A stretch of DNA of 64,000 nt from Diatrype stigma (Eukaryota > Ascomycota > Sordariomycetes > Xylariales > Diatrypaceae). The stretch is taken from assembly GCA_022225965.2 (NCBI GenBank), contig JAKJXP020000052.1, positions 62,001-126,000 of the forward strand, read 5' to 3'. The position numbers were made by a program, and so were the translations under genes. The notes under the pieces were generated by a model. The model was not told where the DNA came from and made no database searches. It saw only the letters and a list, made by a program, of their open reading frames with translations. This document shows positions 21,100-33,200 of the stretch, piece after piece (the stretch's first letter is position 1; every line of letters starts with the position of its first letter).

Positions 21100-23329
21100 C
21101 TATATAAAACCCAGCAGGTCCATCTTATAAGGTCTATGCACCATAACCCACTCACCAGCATCTTCTTCCACCGCCTCTGGCCGGGCGGGGGCGGCTATGC
21201 TCCTACTCGTGGCCTCGAGCCCACTCTCATCAGCACCATCACCACCACCCCCCTCCCCGCGCCCAGGCTCCGGATACTTCCGCACGTTCTCCAGCGCCCA
21301 GACCAACTCCCTCGTCAGCACGGGCGGCACGCGGCCATCGCCGTCGAGGGTCCCCAGGCCCGCGAGGTCGAACAGGCCGCGCAGCCACTCGCGCGCCTCG
21401 CCCCCCTCCCAGGGCACGTCGTGGAAGCGGCGGCCCTCGCGGCGCGCGCGCGCCGCGCGCTCGCGCTCCCACGTCCGCTGCTCCGCCGCGGGGGGCAGGG
21501 GGCGGGCCGCCCGCCCGGCCCACAGCCGCGCCACCGCCACGCCCTGGTACTCGAAGCTGCGGAACGTCAGCGTGCGCGGCACGCCCACCGCCGCCAGCGT
21601 CGGGTACTGCGTGAAGAACGTGTGCCAGTAGGACCCGCCGCCCGCGAGCCGGTCCGCGCCCGGCGCGTAGTCCCACAGGGCGCGCCCGGAGTGCCGCGAG
21701 GGCTCCCAGAACGGGAAGGACGGCTTGTAGCCCGTGCAGTACAGGACGACGTCGACGTCGGTGTCGAGGTCGAGGTAGGTATCGTCGTCGAAGACGATGC
21801 GGCCGCTTGGGTGGGAGCTGGAGCCGGGGTTGGGGTTGGGGCTGGCGTGGATCTGGAACTCCCGGATCACGGGCTTCCACGCGATGCCGGGAGGCGGCTT
21901 GTCGCCGTCCCACCGCGACGGCGACCGCCGCGATTGGTAGACGGGCAGGTGGGCGGTCGAGACGAGCTCGGCCGTCACGTCGTGACCTGAGGCTGAGTTG
22001 CCCACTACTACTACCCGCTTCGAGGCGTACACTAGCGGCGTGCGGTAGTGCTTGCTGTGGACGACGCGGTCGGGGAACGCCTCTATGAAGGCTTTGAGGC
22101 CTTTGACTTCTGGTACCTAGTAATTTACAATTAGCAATGGGGTATGTATCTATTAGTCGAGCGAAGTAAGTGGGTGGGTGGGTGGTTAGATGGATGTTGG
22201 CATCAGAGGGAGTGAGTGAGGTAGGGTGAAACTGCAGTCTGGCCTGGTCTGGTCTTGCGTTTTGCAAACGCCATCGTCGTCGGGGAATCCAAACGAAATG
22301 GAAGGGAGGGTATTCCAATGTCTGGCTTACAAAGGGGACGGCATAATGCCCATTCGCCAACACGACGGCGTCGAACTCCTCCTCCCACCAGAGGTCGATA
22401 TGCCGGGCCCGGTCGTACTTCCGCAGCACCACCTTCCACCGGCCGGGTCCGCCGGGCACCCGCGGCGGCAGCTCGGCCAGGTCCTCCACCGTGGTGTCCA
22501 GCACCAGGTCCTCGTCGACCTTGTGGTGGGTCACGTAGTTCTCTATGTACTGCCTTGGCACGTAGTGCGGCGCGAACGGCCCGTACGCGAACCGCGCGTC
22601 GGAGAAGCACATGGCTATATCGGGCACATTCGTCCTGTATGCATGAGGTTTTCCCTGGTCAGTAGGGGATGCAACACAATGCAAAGCGGCTGGTTTTGGA
22701 GTGAGAAGGGGGGGATGTGGAACATGAGTATCAGTAGACAGAATATGGGAGGCTCACGTTAGAGAGTCGTATATGGGCGTCAAGGCGTATCGCTCCTGCG
22801 TATTGTGCGGCCTGATCTGCGGTAGGTTCTCGGGGATGTCCAGTCGCGGGTCCGTCTCCGGAGGCAGGCGGCCTGGGTAGATCGGCAGACTCGGCGACGG
22901 ATCGGCATCGTATATCCTGCACGAAAAAGGCAGAAACCTGGTTAACCTCAAGGTTTCTAGGAAGAGTGCTCCCTTTCTCGCTTCGATAGCTAGCCCTGCA
23001 TTCTTATTCTGCCACTACGTTTCCCCCTTCTTCTTCCCCTTCTTCCTCCCCTTCTTCTGCTCCTGCTTCTGCTTCTTTTGTCTTGCTGCTTACCATGTCC
23101 CACCGGCTGTTGATCTTCGCTCAAAAACTCGGATCTTATCATAGTAGTTTTCGGCTTTGAGCGCCACGGCCGTCATTACACCTAGGTTGTCTCATAAGTA
23201 CTTGGACAACATGGATCTTCCGATCCGACTGATGGGGCTTGGGCTGTAGAGGGACCGGGTAGGTTGTTTACCTGCCGCGCCGGCCCCGATGATCGCCACC
23301 GACTTAACAGTTCCGTCCTCGATAGACAT
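21100..23329 (-). CDS. Flavin-containing monooxygenase (FMO1-like)
   Basis: Five exons (23329-23272, 23181-23094, 22916-22758, 22634-22331, 22116-21100) give 541 aa with every phase matching. Introns are 90, 177, 123 and 214 bp. FMOs use FAD, NADPH and O2 to oxygenate soft nucleophiles such as thiols and amines. The FAD-binding GAGAAG is at residues 15-20, followed by VFERRSTAGGTW. The NADPH-binding loop VVVVGNSASGHDV is at 238-250. The FMO fingerprint region is FPDRVVHSKHY (217-227), with the usual Gly replaced by Asp. The DxxxYCTGY-type motif appears as DVDVVLYCTGYKPSFPF. The C-terminal 80 residues are Gly/Glu-rich and variable. The second intron is a long CT-rich tract. The closest known family member is yeast Fmo1, but the substrate is unknown. 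Confidence 0.88.
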
Positions 23330-24469
23330 GGCTTCTAAGGCTGCTTTACGTGATATTGCACGTGGTAGTTCGATGGTCTAAGCCAGTGCATAATTGTAGC
23401 ACCGGGTCATCTCTTATAAATCTACCAATTCTGAGAGGTTCGGATGCTGGTGGGTATAACAGGTGGCATTCGTCATTTTGAACCCGATTGCACCATCATA
23501 CTGCTGCGGCATGGGCTCTGATACGCTTTTGTAACCGGCGACGAATGCAAAAGACACCGATCACAATAGTGCAGCAATCCCTACCCATGAACGAACGATA
23601 CGGTATAAAATGTCGTGATAGGCAGAAAAGATGGTCTTTGATGTATGATGTTCCGACGATTATCAATCATCGACACTAACTCTTGAGCCCTCAATTTACT
23701 TTTTTTCTTCCTGTTCCATTAAGAGCATTGAAGGAAATGTTATAAGGACTACTAGGATAATAACTACTAGCTTAATAAATTGTGAGATCACGACGGATCT
23801 TCAGTAGGCAATCGTAGGCAAATAGTACTTGTCTTAACATATGCGTAATTTTATACCTTATAGCTTTGTAACCATAACTGAGACTCCGCAGTATACTCGG
23901 TAGTCAGCCCTCGGAAAGGGGCCCCTGGTCTCAGTACCAAACCACTTAGCTACTAGGTACCTAGGTAACATTACACCTAAAACTTCTCACGCCGATTCAT
24001 TTGGCTTGCATGCGACAGGAATATAGGCAAGGGGTCATGAGGATAATATTCCCGGAATGCGGGGAGACTCAATCCCGCTGCTGTCACATCGTCTCCGCGG
24101 GATATATATCTGTTAAGCCCCATCCTTGAGCATTTCTTTCACTTGAGTCTGAAATCTTTATAAATCCATGTTTTACTTCTTTGTTTATTTCATGAGTTTG
24201 GTGAAACTATCTACGTCTACACCGAGTGTATATACAACTCCATCCACGATGTCCTCGTTAAGACTCCATCGTCTGAAATGCGACCCCGCTTGCTTGGGTC
24301 GCACCATGCCGCGGTATGCTGTTAATGGTATTAAATCTTGTAATCTTTCATCCTTCTACTATGCATAATTCGTCCTCAGATGAGGTAGGTAGCCGCGCTT
24401 TCACATCCGAGCGGCACGAGCGTGGAGAACGGTGGGAGAGGGAGAGAGGGGAGGAGGGGATAGAGGGAT
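23330..24469. other. Intergenic region
   Basis: AT-rich spacer upstream of the flavin monooxygenase and downstream of the nitroreductase gene. Only short frames are present, with no recognised gene or repeat. Confidence 0.5.
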
Positions 24470-25436
24470 TCAGTTGCCGGCGGACTTGTAGATCTTCTCG
24501 ATGGGCACAAACTCCTTGGGGCCAGCCTCGCCGGCGCGGCCGCCGATGACGAGCTGGGCGTTGAGCTTCCAGCTCTCCGGGACCTTCCACTCGGCGGTGA
24601 CGCGCTGGTCGATGAGTGGGTTGTAGTGCTGGAGGTTGGCGCCCAGCCCTTCGGCCTCGAGCGCCGTCCACACGGTGAACTGCAGCATCGCATCTGACTG
24701 GTTGGCCCAGATGGGGAACTTGTCCGCGTAGATGGCGAACTTCTCCTGGAAGGTGTCGATGACGTCCTGGTCTTCGAAGAAGAGGACCTGTTTTTTGGTT
24801 GGTGTCAGTTCTTTATTCCTCTTGTTCTTGTTTTTGTCTTGTTCGTTCTTTCCACATCTTGACTGCTGGAAACACTACAGAACGTTTGGGTGGGGGAAGA
24901 CCTACGGTTGCGGCACCACCCTTGAAGCCGGCGATGCGCTGGGCGGTGCCCTGCCAGCTGTCGGCAGGGACAATGGCCTTGAGAACCTCGGCGGTGATGT
25001 CCCAGAGCTTGTCGTGGTCGGCACCGAAGAGGACGAGGACGCGGTTGGACTGGGAGTTGAAGGACGAAGGGACGTGGGCTAAAGCATCCTTGACGATCTC
25101 CTCGACACGCTCCTTGGAGATGACCAGCTCCTTGTTGAGCGCGTAGTAGGTGCGGCGTGCCTTGACGAGGTCAAGGACCGCATTGGCGTTGATGGGCGTC
25201 GACATGGTAGCGGAGGCGAGCGAGGGGATCTTGATGTTCTGGTTTGAGGTGGTGGTCTGCTCTTGCGGCTTCTTGAGCGACGAGTAGGCTCGGTGCGTAG
25301 TAACAGTGGTGCTTCTCGTGGAAAGAGTCCTGAGGGCTGAGCTGGACGACGAGGTGACGAAGGTCCGGGTAGAGGTGGGGTTGGTCAAGCGAGGAATCGA
25401 GGAGGCGGCAAGCGAGGTGACGAGGTGTGGGCGCAT
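24470..25436 (-). CDS. Nitroreductase-family protein (Hbn1/Frm2-like) with mitochondrial-type leader
   Basis: Two exons, 25436-24906 and 24787-24470, with a 118 bp intron in phase 0, give 282 aa. These FMN proteins are NAD(P)H-dependent nitro/quinone reductases linked to oxidative stress and lipid signalling. The catalytic part starts at Met79 (MSTPINANAVLDLVKARRTYYAL) and shows VPSSFNSQSNRVLVLFG, the substrate/FMN loop of fungal Frm2/Hbn1. It also has GTVLFFEDQDV-like (here GGAATVLFFEDQDV), AMLQFTVWTALEAEGLGANLQHYN and WKLNAQLVIGG. The first 78 residues are Ser/Thr/Arg-rich without acidic residues, typical of a mitochondrial presequence. Starting at Met79 instead would give a 204 aa cytosolic form of normal family length. 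Both may be made; that is inference. Confidence 0.9.
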
Positions 25437-25912
25437 CTTGGTCTACTTATAATGCCGCCGAGGAGGGGGAGGGCCACTAGCGGGATATATATACTGAGGT
25501 AGCAATGCACAATAAAAAAATACCGTAATGCACGCAGACAGGTAGGTAAGAACAGTGAGAAAAGACACGGGGGCCGAGGTGGCAGGATGGACGGGGCTGA
25601 CGGGTCTAGAGCTGCGGGCCGGTTAATTAGTACGAGGTAGTACGGAGTTACGTAGTAGTAATAGTAGACGTAAGGAGCCTGGATGTGAGGAGCCTAGATG
25701 TGATGTGTGGTGGAAGACAGCAGAAGCATCCATGATTCCATTCCAGCCTCTCATGCCAGCCAGGCTAGGCCATGCATGTACTTCGTACCTGTCCCTTTTC
25801 GTCTCGAACGCCGTGATGGTGCAATGGGTTGTGATTTTGAAGTAGTATGAAACCATCAACTGCGTATCAACTAAGCAAGCAGTTGAGCCAGTCAAGCTAC
25901 ATACAGATATAG

Positions 25913-25961
25913 TACATACATATGTACATACATATGTACATACATACGTACATACATACGC
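25913..25961 (+). repeat. TACATACATATG tandem repeat
   Basis: About four copies of a 12 bp unit built from TACA/TATG, ending in TACGTACATACATACG. It is purely AT-rich microsatellite-derived sequence. Confidence 0.8.
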
Positions 25962-26366
25962 GAGATCCAATGGGTTGATCGGCAGGGATGACGCCCAATT
26001 GCGCCATGGAATATCGACGAAATCGTAGAACTGCCCCTCCATACCCCCCCACTTGTCTGATATATCCGCCTTCACACTCAATGCACGTAATTCCGTCCTC
26101 GACCTTGTGTGCTTGTCCGCCGCCCGTACCACTCCACGCACTGCCCTTTTTTTTTGGCTGCCGTCTACAATTAGTGAATTACCTATGAAGTAGGCTGGGA
26201 AGAGAGGCACGAGGCAGATTACTATGTAATAGGTGCATATGTTATAGCCGTCAAATAAGGGTAAATTGCTTTGCTGTTGTTTGGTTTGGTCTGGCGTGTT
26301 AACGGCATGGTGTATTTTCGGATCAGGTCCTGAGTTCGGCAGATGATTTCATCGACCCGGCAAAAG

Positions 26367-26367
<1 letters not shown>

Positions 26368-26397
<30 letters not shown>
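26368..26397 (+). repeat. (CA)15 microsatellite
   Basis: Fifteen perfect CA dinucleotides in non-coding DNA. It would be a length-polymorphic marker between strains. Confidence 0.95.
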
Positions 26398-26398
<1 letters not shown>

Positions 26399-28384
26399 CT
26401 GGTACAGAAGTGAGTTGAGACACACCGCAAATCCATCACCGAGCCATACAACGACGAGGACAACCAAAACAGGCAGGGGAGAAAGGTAAGTAGTCAGGGG
26501 GTTGGCGTGATTTTCTCTGCTGACATATCCGTGGATAATCAACCAAGCCTGAAGCGGCGGCTGTCTTTTTCTGGCGCGGTTCCGAGCCTGCGAAAGTACG
26601 TGGAAACTGCAGGCGTTGGAGAGCCTGCCGGACATGCTGAGTAAAAGCTTTGAAATTCGGAATTCCGCGATTTTTAAGGGCTTACGAAGTATGTATGTAC
26701 TTGTAGCTGCGAGTCAAAGCTTGGTAATTAGCGCTAAGGCTGCGTCCAGACTCCCACTACCCCCTGAGTCTGCACCCACGGATCCCACCGGGCTATAGTG
26801 TTAGGTATAGTAATACCTATAATCTAAGTACATACCATTCGACTGAGGGGGAGGGGTAGAGGGGTAGATTTCGGGATGCCCCGCATGAGCCTCCATGGTC
26901 TATACCTAAATACCTAAATACCTCCTTTATCCTACTTCGTACAACCTCCCTAACCACGGGGACTACCAATAGCTTAATGCCCCTTTAAGCTCTGGGGAAA
27001 TTGCACCATAATGTCGAAAAACGGACGATATACGACAACACTACGCGCTAATGCTTCTATATAAAACCAAGAGGTTACTATAGGCTTTGTGGAGCCTAAC
27101 GAACCATCGCTTTCTTGCCTTGACGTGCTGAATGACGAAACTGATGATATACCACTTAGTCCCATCGCGGGTAAACTCGAGGCCGCAACTACGTATGTAT
27201 ACAGCAGCTGGTATCTAGGACATCAGCCACTCCATGCCTCATAGCCCTGCTCGGCGTCTGTATAGTTGGATATGGCATGTAATTAAATGTTCGTATAGGT
27301 GGTCTGGATATCGCGTGCATGTATGTCTAGGTATGCATGTAGGCTGACAAGGACAGAAGGTACCACGCCGCGAACAGCACGAGTGCCCTTCTCACTATGT
27401 GCGTAAGTAGGGGTTTAGGGGATAGACCCTGGTGGTTTTGAAACGAATACATGGCGATTGGAGGTGGGTGAGTATATTGCTTTCTATATCTGGAAAGGCA
27501 GACGGCGGCGTTTAAGTTAAGGGGTAATAACTAAGTACATAAGTGTCTTGTTCTGACAGTTGACTGGCAGCGCTTATACACTTCGGTTTACCTATCCGTG
27601 ACACGTTATACACCCACTCAGAGATAGGGGAGCATAGCTACATGATCTGCTATTGCAATTGTGCATCATGTATACCATGATAGTTATATTTAACAGTCCA
27701 GCCTTTCTTGCGATAGAAAAGGGAAACGGTGTCTTTCTCATCTTACCTATTGAACCGAATAGGCACCCGAGCCATACGATCTCGGTGGTAAAACTCGGGC
27801 ATAAGCAACTCGGGCATAAGCAAGTCGGCCGAGACACGCTCGGTGCAACCACGCACTGGATAGGCGGGAATGACAACTCGGTCGGCCGAAACGCAAGATT
27901 TATAAAGGTACTATGTACAGTAGCCACGTATATATACGAAATCTAGAAAGCGGAAAGGGAAGAGAAAAACAACCGAAGGCAAAAGACAACGCGTGCTATT
28001 GTCTACATCTTGAAAGAACCGTTTTCCCATTCCGAGATACACCATCCCATATGCTCCTGCATGTAACACCGATTCTTGCGCCTTGTCGAAGCGGGACTGT
28101 TCCGATATGTAAAGCAATCAGGTCTAGCCTCGCCATTCGAGCTTGCGCGATGATGCCCCTCCAGGAACAGAGTATTCTAAGCTTCTTTTCCCAAACCCGG
28201 CGCTATGAACATGCAAAGCAGATATAACCCTCAACTGATCTACGACATGAGGGAGCAAGAGAAAAAAGATATAGGCGATGTCGTGCGGTCGCTTGTTTCA
28301 GACCTGTTTCTTTCCAGTAAATGAAACCGCGTCCCACTTGGGACAGGAGCACAGGAACCGACCGCCGACACTGATCTCGGTATT

Positions 28385-30280
28385 CTACCAAGTCTCAGCG
28401 ATGTATTGGCCAACGTCCTTCTTGAGTTGCCAGAACTGCTTTGCTTCGTCGTGCTCCAAATTTCCCTTCTTCATCGCGACTTGGATCAACGCTTCTTCGA
28501 CACCTTCGCCCATACCCTGGGAGCTTCCGCAGACGAAGACACGGCCGTCGACCGAATTGATGATGAACCAGACTAGATCGGCCTGGTGGGCGACCTCCTC
28601 CTGGACATAGCGGCCCTCTCCACGTCGACTCTGTATGACGCGCTTCACGTCATCCTCGTGCACGCCCCATTCGCCGCTATATAGCTCGTCGACGAGCGCA
28701 TCGCGGCAACCTTGCAGCACCCACACCTTGTTCGCACAGTTGGCATTCTTGAGCCGCCGCTGGACGAAGCCTCGGAATGGTGCGACACCGACGCCAGCCC
28801 CAATAAGGAGCATCGGCCCATCAGACACGAACTGCTTTGCCAGCGGGTTGGCCATAAGGCCCTTGAACATGGGGATGTACAGCTGCGGCATCTTTACGCC
28901 CTCCTTCTGAAGTCCCCTGTACTTTATGGACTGTCGTTCAAAGAAACCAGATCCTATCCCGGTTCTAGAACCATTTCTCCAATCTGACGTTTCGTGCACG
29001 GTGACGGCGATCTCGACTAGGCGGTGCTGCTTCCCGTCTCGGACCTCATAGCTCTCGTGCGGATCGTTGGACAGGGAATAGAAGCGCGGCATCAGGGTCT
29101 GAAGAACTGAAAGCAAAAGGTCCAATGGTGGCTTCGCGGAGGGGAAAGCGTGCAAGAGCTGAGATATAGTGATGTGCGGGCCGGTACGGAAATCACAGAA
29201 GACACCCTGACCCTCACCTGAGCAAAGAAACGTCAGTAGCTTGTGCTCGTTGGGGTCTTGGGCATATTCGGCAAGAATCCTGAGTAAGGGCTTGGTTGGT
29301 GGGTAAGATTGGATATCAGAGCACCATGTCAAGAGCGCCCTCCGGGTGGTGACTAGCTCTCTTGCTTGGTCATCGCCCCAGACGGTAGGCCACCGGCCAC
29401 GGGTAGTGCGCAGAAGCACAGGCTTGTCCCGCAGATAACGAGGCACGAGAAGCAAATCGAGCAGTTCCTCAACAGCGGCCGCATCGTTTGGAGCCATAAC
29501 ACCAATAGCCCCGCCAACCTTGAAATCGGTTCCGGTTTCCTCAGGATAGTCCGTGACATCGAGGTCGAAATGATAGGTGCGCTTCTCGGCGCCGGGCTTC
29601 GTCAACTCGCGAGTGTTATGTATCTTGGCTGGGAAGACGTTGTAAGGTGGGTGCGGCTGTACAAAGGACGGCGGTTGGATAGAAGTGTCAAGGTTCTCAA
29701 GGACGAGGTTCTGCATTTTCTTTTCGAGGCAGACTGCGGAGTCGGGCGCAACGAAGGAACCATCATTGCTACCAAGAGAAACAGCAGAATCGGGAGGCGA
29801 AGACGTATCCGAAGTCTGTCTGATAGGACTAAGGAAAGCGGTCTGTTCGGGTAAGTCCGTGACGCTCGTCAGAGTCGTAGGGATGCCGTTGTCATCGATC
29901 CGGAGGCTCAGAGAACGAAAAGCCTCGTTATCGGGGAGGGTTATATGGTCAAGGTTGATGCCTTCCTTCTGTTTCTGTACATTCATGCAACAGCCGCCAC
30001 CACAACATCTGTTGATCAATTGCTGGGTGGATTCGCCAGTAATGCGTTGAATATCAGCTGGCGTCTGGGCGATCAGCCTGGTTGAAGCACGTCGTCGCTT
30101 GGGAGGCTCCGGTTGTTGTAGTTCATCTTGGTCTTCCGAGTCTTCGGAGTAGGTAAGCGATGGTGCAATTGAGGGGGCACGCGGCTCTTCGGGAAAAGTT
30201 GTTGCTGCTTCAGCAAGCAATTGCTCAACTTGCGACGGCATTGTTGTCGAGCTTGGCGTCGAAACCGATAGTTGCGTCAA
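28385..30280 (-). CDS. FAD/NADPH-binding reductase of the P450-reductase superfamily, without FMN domain
   Basis: A single-exon gene of 631 aa. The C-terminal 400 residues form a ferredoxin-NADP reductase module as in cytochrome P450 reductase, sulfite reductase and methionine synthase reductase. They include the connecting helical domain (about 210-390), the FAD motif PRFYSLSNDP (about residue 397), LIGAGVGVAPFRGFVQRR for NADPH (about 491) and VFVCGSSQGMGEGVEEAL. The protein ends in Trp (IAETW), like the aromatic that stacks on FAD. The N-terminal FMN flavodoxin domain is absent. Instead there are about 200 residues of acidic, Ser/Pro-rich and probably disordered sequence with an isolated cysteine cluster, RCCGGGCC, near residue 91. 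It should pass electrons from NADPH, but to an unknown partner. No signal or membrane anchor is seen. Confidence 0.85.
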   Translation of the reverse strand: MTQLSVSTPSSTTMPSQVEQLLAEAATTFPEEPRAPSIAPSLTYSEDSEDQDELQQPEPPKRRRASTRLIAQTPADIQRITGESTQQLINRCCGGGCCMNVQKQKEGINLDHITLPDNEAFRSLSLRIDDNGIPTTLTSVTDLPEQTAFLSPIRQTSDTSSPPDSAVSLGSNDGSFVAPDSAVCLEKKMQNLVLENLDTSIQPPSFVQPHPPYNVFPAKIHNTRELTKPGAEKRTYHFDLDVTDYPEETGTDFKVGGAIGVMAPNDAAAVEELLDLLLVPRYLRDKPVLLRTTRGRWPTVWGDDQARELVTTRRALLTWCSDIQSYPPTKPLLRILAEYAQDPNEHKLLTFLCSGEGQGVFCDFRTGPHITISQLLHAFPSAKPPLDLLLSVLQTLMPRFYSLSNDPHESYEVRDGKQHRLVEIAVTVHETSDWRNGSRTGIGSGFFERQSIKYRGLQKEGVKMPQLYIPMFKGLMANPLAKQFVSDGPMLLIGAGVGVAPFRGFVQRRLKNANCANKVWVLQGCRDALVDELYSGEWGVHEDDVKRVIQSRRGEGRYVQEEVAHQADLVWFIINSVDGRVFVCGSSQGMGEGVEEALIQVAMKKGNLEHDEAKQFWQLKKDVGQYIAETW

Positions 30281-33200
30281 GCAGAAAATTAGGTAACGTA
30301 GGAGAGGTAGAGATGCAAAGATTGGAAATGTAAAGTTATGGTCTTAGGTACTTCGGGTAACCACAAATACTTGATTGGTGGTTCTGGTGGCAAGACAGCG
30401 ATTGATAAGGTAGTCGATGGTGGTGGGGTACTGTAGGTAGTTCCAGTGTGTGTGGGCAAAAGCCGGTTCGACGCGGGTACCTAAGAGGCAAACAGTCCTC
30501 TTGAACGGTTATATCGGGAAGTACTGCTGGTAATTGGTTAGACTTCAGCTGAAACAAGAGCCTCTGTGATTATATTGATGGGAGAAGAGATGCGACGACC
30601 AGTAGATGCGATGCGGTACACATATAGTACCTACAAGAAGTAAGAGCAACTGACAATTAGAGATGAGGTCCCAGATGGTCCCGAGGCTTTCGTTTAGGTG
30701 ACTGTTTCTGTGTCGCACGGTACGCAAACCTTGCACGAGTTCTGAAGTTGAGGATAAAAAAGTGCGGAGGATCAGGTTGGGGAACGAGGCTTAAAGACAA
30801 AAGCTGGAAGTCGACACTACCGATGGACCGTACGATCGATCCCCTAATCCTCTAATGAGTTCTGGGCTCTGGGCTGATGATGATAACGACAGTGGTAATA
30901 ATGGGAAGTGTGGGCGGTGCTTCTCCGTATTTTTAGTGTTGTGGTAGGTATAAAGGGTACATGTACAAGGTACGAAGTGGTTATGGCATTAGTATTGCAT
31001 TTTATCAGATGCGAAAACGTTAGCGTGGGAAACAAATAGACTTTGCCGCAATGATGTTCCGTTGATGTTCCGTCGATCACCTGGGCATGCTCTGAGAATG
31101 AAGCCACTTCTACAAAGCACCGGTTAGGGAAACACAGCAGGCTGGCCCTTGCTAAATGCTTTCTGGCAGCCCTGCAACCCTCCGATAACTGCTCCGGTCC
31201 CATGCCGGTCTGGCTGTTCTGGCTACATGTACCTATGTCGGCTACTTGACACAACCACACTGTGCACACATCCCTATTTCATACCTACATACCTACCTAG
31301 GTACACAAAGCATACTAGGTATCTGCTTCTAAGCCGTTTGTAAAATATGCTTCCATCCTCCCTTGTGCCTACTTAGATTACCACTTTACCTAAGCATTTG
31401 TATATCACATATGCAATGGAGGTTACACCCTGTTATACCCTGTTATACCCTGTTATAGAAATTGTATTTCCAAAACCTGACGACTTGAGGTTCCTGACAT
31501 CAGTCAGCTTCGTCAGCCAGTTCAGGCTTAATTTATCCGTCTCCGTATCCAATGCTTCTTCGATTGATAATTGTGAATGGATCAACCTCTCCATTCTACG
31601 TCTCTGCTCTCTTCTTCCTTTTACTGAAGCCAATTAACAGTCTGTCCTCCAATGCATGTGTGCCATGTGACTCGATTGATGCTGCCTTCACTTCGTAAGT
31701 TGGGTTGCAATGGAATCATGGCATATGGAACCTTCCACCTAATGCCTTCTGGATGCACTTTTTCTTTTGGGTGGGGCTGATGTTTGGATGATTGCACAAT
31801 ATTTCGTCAGGATAATCGCGATAATCGGACTCTACCTACATACAACCTACATGTATGTAGGTAGGTAGGTAATACGGAGTACAGGCAAACCTCCCAAGGC
31901 CTCCAATTCTCCAAAATAACGTCGGTGGAAGGAAAGTACCCGTAGGTATGTTGTGCTTCAGTACTAAGGTATGTATATACGTACATACAAGCATACATGC
32001 AGCCCTTGCCAGGAATTAAAATACAATACGTGGTAGTTTAATGCAGGTAATTATGTACTTTGCACTTCGTTGAATTGAGATGCTCCTGGATTGCCAGGAG
32101 TCTTACCTGTTTATCATCATTTTTATTATCATTTGGTTCATACCTACCTTGTTCCCATTGCTGCTATGACAATGACAGTTGGTGACGATACCAAAGACTT
32201 AGTACGGCTCCAGTCGGTCGGATATGGCAGCTAACCGTATAGACCTTGGTGTCTTATTACCTTGAATCTACCAGTAATACGGGAAAGCAGTGCCCACCAT
32301 GTCAGCTTGAGGTCAGCTTGAGGCTCTGAAGACAGACCCGGAGGGAGACACCAACATTTGCAACGCCTCAGGAGGACCGGTACAGCAATCCTACAATCCT
32401 TGACTACTTAGCTACATACAGTGCTTGCATTGGTCTTAAGATAGGGGGCATGCATATAGTCTATACGTAGCAATCGGGGCAATGAATGCAGACCTGAGTG
32501 AGTTCATCGCCCGGCTGCTCCGTACGTCCTGCTCCCCCGCTACTACTACAACCTCGCTTGCAGTTGCGCTTGCAGTAGCGTTCCAGTTATTACCACGTGT
32601 ATGGATTTCTACGTGCCGGCAGAAATTACCCCATCGGCTATTGAACTGATATTTTGCTTCATCATCTCGGCGCTTCACCCTGTGCATTGCCTTGCCTAGC
32701 TGGGCATCGCCAGGTTGCACGCACCGAATGGCATCGATGATGACACGTTTGTTTGCATTTGCTTGCTACCGCATGCAGATCGCTACCCGCACCAATGAAC
32801 CATTGAATCTTATCAATCTACGCACCAGAAATTATCAATCTCATCTAATCTGATCCATCTCCGATATCGGTGATGCCATGGCCAGCGTGTCGTACTCACT
32901 GTCCGGGGTCTCAGTGGTCTGTGAGCGCCATGAATCGCGGTCATGACTAGACTACGACGTGGTAGGTATGTACTGTAAGTATTTTCGCGTCGAGATGTCG
33001 GGTCGCAACGGATCTGATAAACAACGGGGGAAATGAGCTGCTTCCACAACCCACTCGGATTCCAGCCTCTCGGATCGCATTAGTCCAGCATCACCTGATC
33101 CCCTTTGTCGACACCCGTACTTCGTTACTTGGCACTCTGGCATTTATGCCTGATGATTATGCAACTTTATCCACCTCTGTTGAGTATTCGTACACGTAAT

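Larger units (their letters stand above)
25437..28384. other. About 2.9 kb intergenic region with microsatellites
   Basis: No convincing gene. The largest frames (25623-26210 and 26222-26635 on the minus strand) are driven by the TACATA and CA repeats and lack any fold-like pattern. The region contains the repeats listed separately, plus a duplicated 15-mer ACTCGGGCATAAGCA near 27796-27826. The 3' part (28.0-28.4 kb) is the likely 3' UTR of the reductase gene. Confidence 0.5.

Noticed and set aside
21136..21990. 284 aa plus-strand frame over the flavin monooxygenase
   Set aside because: Antisense of exon 5, dominated by Arg/Ala/Val; the minus-strand FMO frame has both nucleotide-binding motifs.
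25623..26210. 195 aa minus-strand frame
   Set aside because: Contains translated TACATA repeat (CTYVCTYVCT) and no fold-like pattern; AT-rich spacer.
26222..26635. 137 aa minus-strand frame with Cys-Val repeat
   Set aside because: The CVCVCV run is just the (CA)15 microsatellite in translation.
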